This document shows, one piece after another, positions 31,497 through 36,191 of a stretch of 36,191 nucleotides of DNA. Position 1 is the stretch's first letter, and each line of letters starts with the position of its first letter. A program made the translations under genes and the position numbers. Source of the stretch: Verrucomicrobiota bacterium (GTDB lineage Bacteria > Verrucomicrobiota > Verrucomicrobiia > Limisphaerales > JAHDYP01); the NCBI GenBank assembly GCA_023383055.1, contig JAHDYP010000056.1, forward strand, positions 1-36,191. Reading direction: 5' to 3'. Under the pieces are notes generated by a model. The model ran no database searches and was not told the origin of the DNA. It saw nothing but the letters and a program-made list of their open reading frames with translations.

Positions 31497-33089
31497 ATGA
31501 CCCGCATGAATCTGAGCGCGCTCTGCCGACGGATTTGGGAGGCTGTACCGTCGGACCCCTTTTATCAGCCACGGCCGTCGCTGTGGTGTCCCGAGTCGAT
31601 GTTGAAGCCTCCGCCGTTGCCGGAGGCGAAGTGTGCGACGGGGCTGGTGGTCCCCGCGCGGCGAACGGTCTTATTGATCAATCCGTTCTATCCCAAGGAT
31701 CCGCACGGGAGTTTCGGCAAGCACGTCCTCACGCCATCGCTGGCTTTGACCAGTATTGCGGCATGCACGCCGCCGGGATGGACAGTCCGTTACTGGGACG
31801 AGAACCTGTTGCAGGGCGGAGCTCCGTGCGAACCGGTTCCCGAAGTGGTGGGCATCACGGTGCATCTGACATTTGCCGAAAGGGCCTATGCCCTGGCGGC
31901 GGCCTATCGCGCGCTGGGCGCCCGGGTGATCCTCGGCGGGTTGCATGTTCAGTCCTGTCCGGAGGAAGCCGCGGTCCATGCCGATGCGATTGCGGTGGGG
32001 AACGGGGTGGAGGTATGGCCGCGGATCCTGGAGGATATCGAGCGCGGTCGCCTGCAAAGCCGGTACGCCAGCGGTTACGACGGCGATTATGCCCGGGAGC
32101 CGCATCCGCGTCGGGACCTGGTGCCGGCGGGCAGTTTCCTCACCACGGCCAGTCTGATCGCCACCCGCGGCTGCCGGAACCGCTGTGGCTTCTGTTACCT
32201 TTCCACGCGCGGTTTGCGGTTGCCCTACCGGACGCGGCCGGTGGCGGACATCTGCGCGCAGTTGCGGGCGGATCGGCAACCCTACGCGGTGTTCATCGAC
32301 AACAACCTGGGAGCGCAACCGGAGTATCTCCGCGCGCTCTGTCGCGGTTTGCAGGCGCTCGAAATGATCTGGAGCGCAGCCGTCAGTCTGGACGTCACGG
32401 ACGATCCGACGCTCGTGCGGGCGATGGCCGACGCCGGTTGCACGGGGGTTTTCATCGGCTTCGAGACGTTGTCGGATGCGAACCTCGAGCAGGCACGCAA
32501 GGGGGGGCCGCGGGTGCTCGATTACGCGCGGCGGGTGAGGATGTTTCACGACCACGGCATCGCGGTGAACGGCAGCTTCGTCCTGGGGTTCGACGATGAC
32601 GGTCCGGAAGTGTTTGCGCGCACGGCCGAGTGGATCGAAGCGCAGCGGCTGGCCTGCGCCACGTTTCACATCCTGACGCCGTATCCGGGCACACCCTTCT
32701 TTCGCGGGCTCGAGGCGCAGGGCCGGTTGTTGCATCGGGACTGGTCGAAATACGACACGGCGCACGTGGTGTTCAGGCCTCGGCGGATGACGCCGGAACA
32801 GCTCGAACTCGGCTACGATTGGCTGTACCGCCGGTTGTTTGCGCCGGCGTCGGTTTGGCGTCGGCGACCCGAGGATCGCTCGTTGGTGGTGCCGTATTTG
32901 GTGGGGGCGCTGTTGTACAAGCGGGCGAATCGCCTGTGGCCCTGGCTGATCCGGCGACGGTGGGTGCATGCCGCCTGGCGTCCGTTGCTCGAGCTGGCCC
33001 GCCGGCGGCACCGGGTTTCGCGTCGGCGGAATACCAACGCCGGCTTGCTTGAATTCCTCCGCCGTTTACGCTGGCGGCATGTGGCGTGA
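31497..33089 (+). CDS. B12-binding-type radical SAM protein
   Basis: 530 residues. An N-terminal Rossmann-like domain (about 55-190: VLLINPFYPKDPHGSFG, then VVGITVHLTFAERAYALAA, VILGGLHVQSCPEEAAV) has the pattern of cobalamin-binding radical SAM enzymes, although no DxHxxG is visible, so B12 may bind base-off without a His or not at all. The radical SAM core starts with the 4Fe-4S cysteines C226, C230 and C233 (CRNRCGFC), followed by FIDNNLG, FIGFETLSDANLEQ and FVLGFDDDG. The C-terminal 120 residues are basic and helical. The family includes hopanoid and polyketide methylases and cyclases; the substrate is unknown. ispH lies 30 bases upstream, hinting at isoprenoid lipids (inference). Confidence 0.8.
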   Translation: MTRMNLSALCRRIWEAVPSDPFYQPRPSLWCPESMLKPPPLPEAKCATGLVVPARRTVLLINPFYPKDPHGSFGKHVLTPSLALTSIAACTPPGWTVRYWDENLLQGGAPCEPVPEVVGITVHLTFAERAYALAAAYRALGARVILGGLHVQSCPEEAAVHADAIAVGNGVEVWPRILEDIERGRLQSRYASGYDGDYAREPHPRRDLVPAGSFLTTASLIATRGCRNRCGFCYLSTRGLRLPYRTRPVADICAQLRADRQPYAVFIDNNLGAQPEYLRALCRGLQALEMIWSAAVSLDVTDDPTLVRAMADAGCTGVFIGFETLSDANLEQARKGGPRVLDYARRVRMFHDHGIAVNGSFVLGFDDDGPEVFARTAEWIEAQRLACATFHILTPYPGTPFFRGLEAQGRLLHRDWSKYDTAHVVFRPRRMTPEQLELGYDWLYRRLFAPASVWRRRPEDRSLVVPYLVGALLYKRANRLWPWLIRRRWVHAAWRPLLELARRRHRVSRRRNTNAGLLEFLRRLRWRHVA

Positions 33090-33120
33090 CGAAACCAGCC
33101 GACGCGCTCGCCCATCGGCG

Positions 33121-34557
33121 ATGAACTCCAGCAACCCGCCCGCGCTGACCAGCCTTCGCCTGCGTTCGGCCCGGGTCGCCGCAACGCTGCTCGCGCTCCA
33201 CCTCCAGGTGTGCGCCGCCGACCAGCCGAACGTGTTGATCTTCTTCATCGATGACCTCGGACGCACCGACCTGGCGGTGGACGGTTCGCCTTTTCACGAG
33301 ACCCCCCGGCTGGATGCCCTCGCCCGCGCCGGGGTGCACTTCACGGATTTCTATTCCGCGCATCCCGTCTGTTCACCCACGCGCTGCGCGCTCATGACCG
33401 GCAAGGCACCGCAGCGCGTCGGCATCACCGACTGGATCCATCCCCAATCCGGAATCGCGATCCCGGCCACGGAGACCACACTGGGCGAGGCGTTTCAGGC
33501 GCACGGTTACCAGACCGCCTACGTGGGGAAGTGGCACCTGGGCGAAGCCGACGCCGATCATCCCACCCGGCACGGCTTCGCATGGACCCTCGGCGTCAAT
33601 CGCGCCGGTCAACCCGCCTCCTACCATTTCCCCTATCGGCGCGCCGAAGGCACGTCCACCGTCTGGGACGTGCCCGATCTTGCCGACGGCCAAGCGGGCG
33701 ATTACCTCACCGACGTCCTCACAACTCAAACCATCGAGTTCCTGAAACAGCGCGACCGCCAACGCCCGTTTCTTCTCTGCTTCGGACATTACGCCGTCCA
33801 TACCCCGATCCAACCTCCCGCCGGCCTGCCATCCAAGTACCAGCGCAAACGGGCCACTCTCTACGGCGAATCCGCAACTCCAACCCGCCCGGCGCCATTC
33901 GGCGCCCTTTCCCGCGCCCGCCAGGACGACTCGAATTACGCCGCGATGGTCGATAACCTCGACACCAACCTCGGCCGCGTGCTGGACGCCCTCGACGAAC
34001 TCAAGCTGCGCGAAAACACCATCGTCGTCTTCACCTCGGATAACGGCGGGCTCTGCACGCTGGCCCAGAACCGACCCGGGCCCACCGCGAACCTGCCTTG
34101 GCGCGGCGGCAAGGGCTGGACCTACGAAGGCGGCATCCGCGTTCCCGCCATCATCGCTTGGCCCTCCCACCTCGACCCGCGCACCTGCACCGTCCCAGCG
34201 ATTACGATGGACCTCTACCCCACCCTGCTTGAGCTCGGCGGGTTCCCGCTTCAACCCGCTCAACATCTCGACGGCCGTAGTCTCGTCCGCGCGCTCCGCG
34301 GCGAGTCCGACCCCGCGCTCGCTGCCCGGACGCTGGCCTGGTACTACCCGCATGACCACGGCTCCGGACACCGGGCCGGGGCGGCGCTCCGCCGCGGCCA
34401 CCGGAAGCTGGTCCATTACTTCGCCACTGACCGCACGGAACTTTTCGATCTGGCGGCGGACCCGGGCGAGACCGAGGATCTCTCCGCCCGGCACCCTGCC
34501 GAGGTTCAATCTTTAAAAACCGAATTGCTCGACTGGATCATGGCCACCAAACCCTGA
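33121..34557 (+). CDS. Secreted sulfatase, Cys-type (1)
   Basis: 478 residues. A signal-like segment (LRLRSARVAATLLALHLQVCAA) is followed by the sulfatase fold. NVLIFFIDDLGRTD (about 37-50) binds calcium through its Asp pair, and CSPTRCALMTG (84-94) is the C-x-P-x-R signature whose Cys becomes formylglycine. YVGKWHLG, FTSDNGG and WRGGKGWTYEGGIRVP are further conserved motifs of family S1 sulfatases. It removes sulfate from carbohydrates or related esters; the substrate cannot be fixed. No anaerobic sulfatase-maturing enzyme is in the window. ATG at 33121 starts just before the signal; 33079 is another option and would overlap the radical SAM gene. Confidence 0.9.
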   Translation: MNSSNPPALTSLRLRSARVAATLLALHLQVCAADQPNVLIFFIDDLGRTDLAVDGSPFHETPRLDALARAGVHFTDFYSAHPVCSPTRCALMTGKAPQRVGITDWIHPQSGIAIPATETTLGEAFQAHGYQTAYVGKWHLGEADADHPTRHGFAWTLGVNRAGQPASYHFPYRRAEGTSTVWDVPDLADGQAGDYLTDVLTTQTIEFLKQRDRQRPFLLCFGHYAVHTPIQPPAGLPSKYQRKRATLYGESATPTRPAPFGALSRARQDDSNYAAMVDNLDTNLGRVLDALDELKLRENTIVVFTSDNGGLCTLAQNRPGPTANLPWRGGKGWTYEGGIRVPAIIAWPSHLDPRTCTVPAITMDLYPTLLELGGFPLQPAQHLDGRSLVRALRGESDPALAARTLAWYYPHDHGSGHRAGAALRRGHRKLVHYFATDRTELFDLAADPGETEDLSARHPAEVQSLKTELLDWIMATKP

Positions 34558-34621
34558 GAGGCTGAATCGCTGGAAGAGATCCCTCCGCCGAGGCCGCCGA
34601 TCCGGGATCGGAGTTCGCTGC

Positions 34622-34649
34622 CATCACTCAACGTTCAACGCCCATTCTC
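34622..34649. repeat. Short heptamer repeat, 4 units
   Basis: Four 7-base units (CATCACT, CAACGTT, CAACGCC, CATTCTC) lie just before the second sulfatase start, in the same style as the large array before ispH. The units are more diverged than in other arrays, so this is the least certain copy. Confidence 0.45.
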
Positions 34650-34654
34650 ATCAA

Positions 34655-36148
34655 ATGACTTTGAAAACAACTCTCGCCGGACTGGGCGCGGTCCTGCTCA
34701 CCGTGTCCGCATTAGCCGCCGAAAAGTTGAATGTCGTCTTCATCCTCGCCGACGACCTCGGCTGGGGCGAACTCGGTTGTTATGGACAAGAGAAAATCCC
34801 AACACCCAACCTGGATCGCCTCGCGTCGGAAGGTATGCGTTTCACCCAACACTACAGCGGCGCGCCCGTCTGCGCCCCTTCGCGCTGCGTGCTGATGACC
34901 GGCAGGCATTTGGGCCACGCCGAAGTGCGAGGCAACCTCCAGGCCCGGACCCGATTCCCGGAGTTCACCGAAGGCCAATTCCCGCTCTCCGCTTCCGCCG
35001 TCACCGTGGCCCAGGTCTTTCAGCAGGCCGGCTACGTCACCGGCGCCATGGGCAAATGGGGGCTCGGCCCCGTCGGCAGCACGGGGGATCCCAACCGCAA
35101 GGGGTTCGACCTGTTCTTCGGCTATAACTGCCAGGCCGTGGCGCATAGTTATTATCCGCCCCACCTCTGGCGCAACGCCGATAAAATCGTCATTAACCGG
35201 ATACCGGTGCCCGGCCACGCGAAACAGCCCGAAGGCGAAGTGCGACTCGAGGATTGGCTCGGCGAAACCTACGCCCCGAAGCTCATGCTGGCCGAAGCCG
35301 AGAAGTTCATTGCCTCCCACGCTGCCAAACCATTCTTCCTCTACCTTCCCTTCATCGAACCCCACGTCGCCATTCACCCGCCCCGGGAATCCGTCGAACG
35401 TTTCCCCACCGAGTGGGATCCGCAGGTTTACCGGGGCGAAAACGCTTATCTCCCCCACCCGCGGCCCCGCGCCGGCTACGCCGCCATGATCCATGACCTC
35501 GACCAGCAGGTCGGTCGCATCCTCGCCGCGCTCGAACAAGCCGGGGTCGTTGACCGCACCCTGGTGGTTTTCACCAGCGACAACGGACCCACCCATCCCG
35601 GCCAAGCCGGCACCGCCTTTCACATCGGCGGCGCCGACCCGCCGTTCTTCAACAGCACCGCCGGCCTGCGCGGTTACAAGGGCAGCGTCTACGAAGGCGG
35701 ACTCCGCGTGCCTCTGATCGTCCGCCTGCCGGGCCGCATCCGCGCCGGGACGGTCAATGACACCCCCTGCTACTTCGCCGATTGGTTCCCCACGCTCTGC
35801 GAGGCCGCCGGACTGCCCATGCCCGACGGCCTCGACGGCGAAAGCCTCTGGCCAACGCTCACCGGGAAACCAACCCTCCGGCGAACCAAGCCGATGGTTT
35901 GGGTCTTTCCCGAATACGGTGGTCAGGTTGCCGTCCGCGTTGACGACCTCAAACTGGTTCGGCAGAGATTGAAAACGCCGAAACCAGGTCCCTGGGAAGT
36001 CTACAACCTGGCGCAGGACCCGGCGGAACTAAATGACCTCGCAGCCGACCGTGCCGGGTTCATACGTGAGACCGAGGCACTCCTGCGACGCGAAACCAGC
36101 GAAAACCCGAGCTTCAACGTGCCGCTGCCAGAGGGGTCAGGAGAGTAG
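34655..36148 (+). CDS. Secreted sulfatase, Cys-type (2)
   Basis: 497 residues. Signal peptide (LKTTLAGLGAVLLTVSALAAEK), then NVVFILADDLGWGELGCYG with the metal-binding Asp pair and CAPSRCVLMTGRH (Cys73) with the formylglycine signature C-x-P-x-R. Further conserved parts are GKWGLGPVG, FTSDNGPTHP, RGYKGSVYEGGLRVPLI and the LAQDPAELNDLA end, as in arylsulfatase A-like enzymes of family S1. It differs clearly from the sulfatase upstream, so the two probably act on different sulfate positions of one polymer (inference). About 97 bases separate the two genes, the last part holding the heptamer repeat. Confidence 0.92.
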   Translation: MTLKTTLAGLGAVLLTVSALAAEKLNVVFILADDLGWGELGCYGQEKIPTPNLDRLASEGMRFTQHYSGAPVCAPSRCVLMTGRHLGHAEVRGNLQARTRFPEFTEGQFPLSASAVTVAQVFQQAGYVTGAMGKWGLGPVGSTGDPNRKGFDLFFGYNCQAVAHSYYPPHLWRNADKIVINRIPVPGHAKQPEGEVRLEDWLGETYAPKLMLAEAEKFIASHAAKPFFLYLPFIEPHVAIHPPRESVERFPTEWDPQVYRGENAYLPHPRPRAGYAAMIHDLDQQVGRILAALEQAGVVDRTLVVFTSDNGPTHPGQAGTAFHIGGADPPFFNSTAGLRGYKGSVYEGGLRVPLIVRLPGRIRAGTVNDTPCYFADWFPTLCEAAGLPMPDGLDGESLWPTLTGKPTLRRTKPMVWVFPEYGGQVAVRVDDLKLVRQRLKTPKPGPWEVYNLAQDPAELNDLAADRAGFIRETEALLRRETSENPSFNVPLPEGSGE

Positions 36149-36191
36149 CGAGAGGAGGATGGGATGAAAGGCCTTGAGGCCAATGACCACC

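Noticed and set aside
20192..33089. Ladderane-type cluster, joining the acyl operon with the radical SAM gene
   Set aside because: The radical SAM gene is on the other strand behind ispH, a regulator operon lies between, and no phytoene desaturase-like gene is seen.
31497..33089. Sulfatase-maturing enzyme for the two sulfatases
   Set aside because: It has an N-terminal B12-type domain and no Cys-rich SPASM region at the C-terminus.

Overview
The window reads as a GC-rich chromosomal segment of a Verrucomicrobiota bacterium (inference). Seen in the sequence: secreted proteins ending in the phylum's typical C-terminal 'FYRLR/MYRLQK' domain, an H-X9-DG prepilin, a Tat-exported Gfo/Idh/MocA oxidoreductase, Cys-type sulfatases with signal peptides, and a TonB receptor cluster. 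These point to a Gram-negative aerobic polymer degrader. I saw no rRNA, tRNA, CRISPR array, transposase or phage gene.

Layout. 1-2213: the 3' part of a secreted protein, then (minus) lexA, whose frame runs without a stop into a decayed secreted-protein gene. 2215-5599: a CTGT-N8-ACAG box next to the lexA start, and a divergent pair encoding a GIY-YIG nuclease and a nuclease-XPD/DinG helicase fusion, probably an SOS-linked repair unit. 5600-6212: mostly non-coding, with gene remnants and a heptamer repeat. 6213-10972: TonB receptor, TonB, ExbB, ExbD and a coiled-coil membrane protein. 11059-12776: two coupled prohibitin-like proteins. 12783-14538 (minus): glutamine amidotransferase (TrpG/PabA) and a primary-type sigma factor. 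14790-15743: a MerR/B12-binding regulator with the W-x9-EH light-sensor motif, divergent from the sigma factor. 15833-20086 (minus): prepilin, AI-2E-family permease, ProC, Gfo/Idh/MocA oxidoreductase.

The most interesting part is 29066 down to 20192 (minus). Eight genes are packed almost entirely with 4-base stop/start overlaps behind a clear promoter: FabL-type SDR, FabG, a long acyl carrier protein, a tandem hot-dog dehydratase, two ketosynthases, a one-chain fusion of holo-ACP synthase with an LpxL-type acyltransferase, and a prolyl oligopeptidase. The set can activate its own ACP, build and fully reduce an acyl chain, and transfer it to an acceptor. It resembles aryl polyene clusters in having an AcpS and an LpxL-like enzyme, but it has an enoyl-reductase candidate and no aromatic-starter enzymes in the window.

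29365-30308 is a membrane protein plus winged-helix regulator pair, with matching CTTTGTARTGCAAAG palindromes before and after it. 30537-33089 holds IspH and a B12-type radical SAM protein, and 33121-36148 holds two sulfatases. Tandem 7-base repeats occur at five gene boundaries; the largest has 18 units in register.
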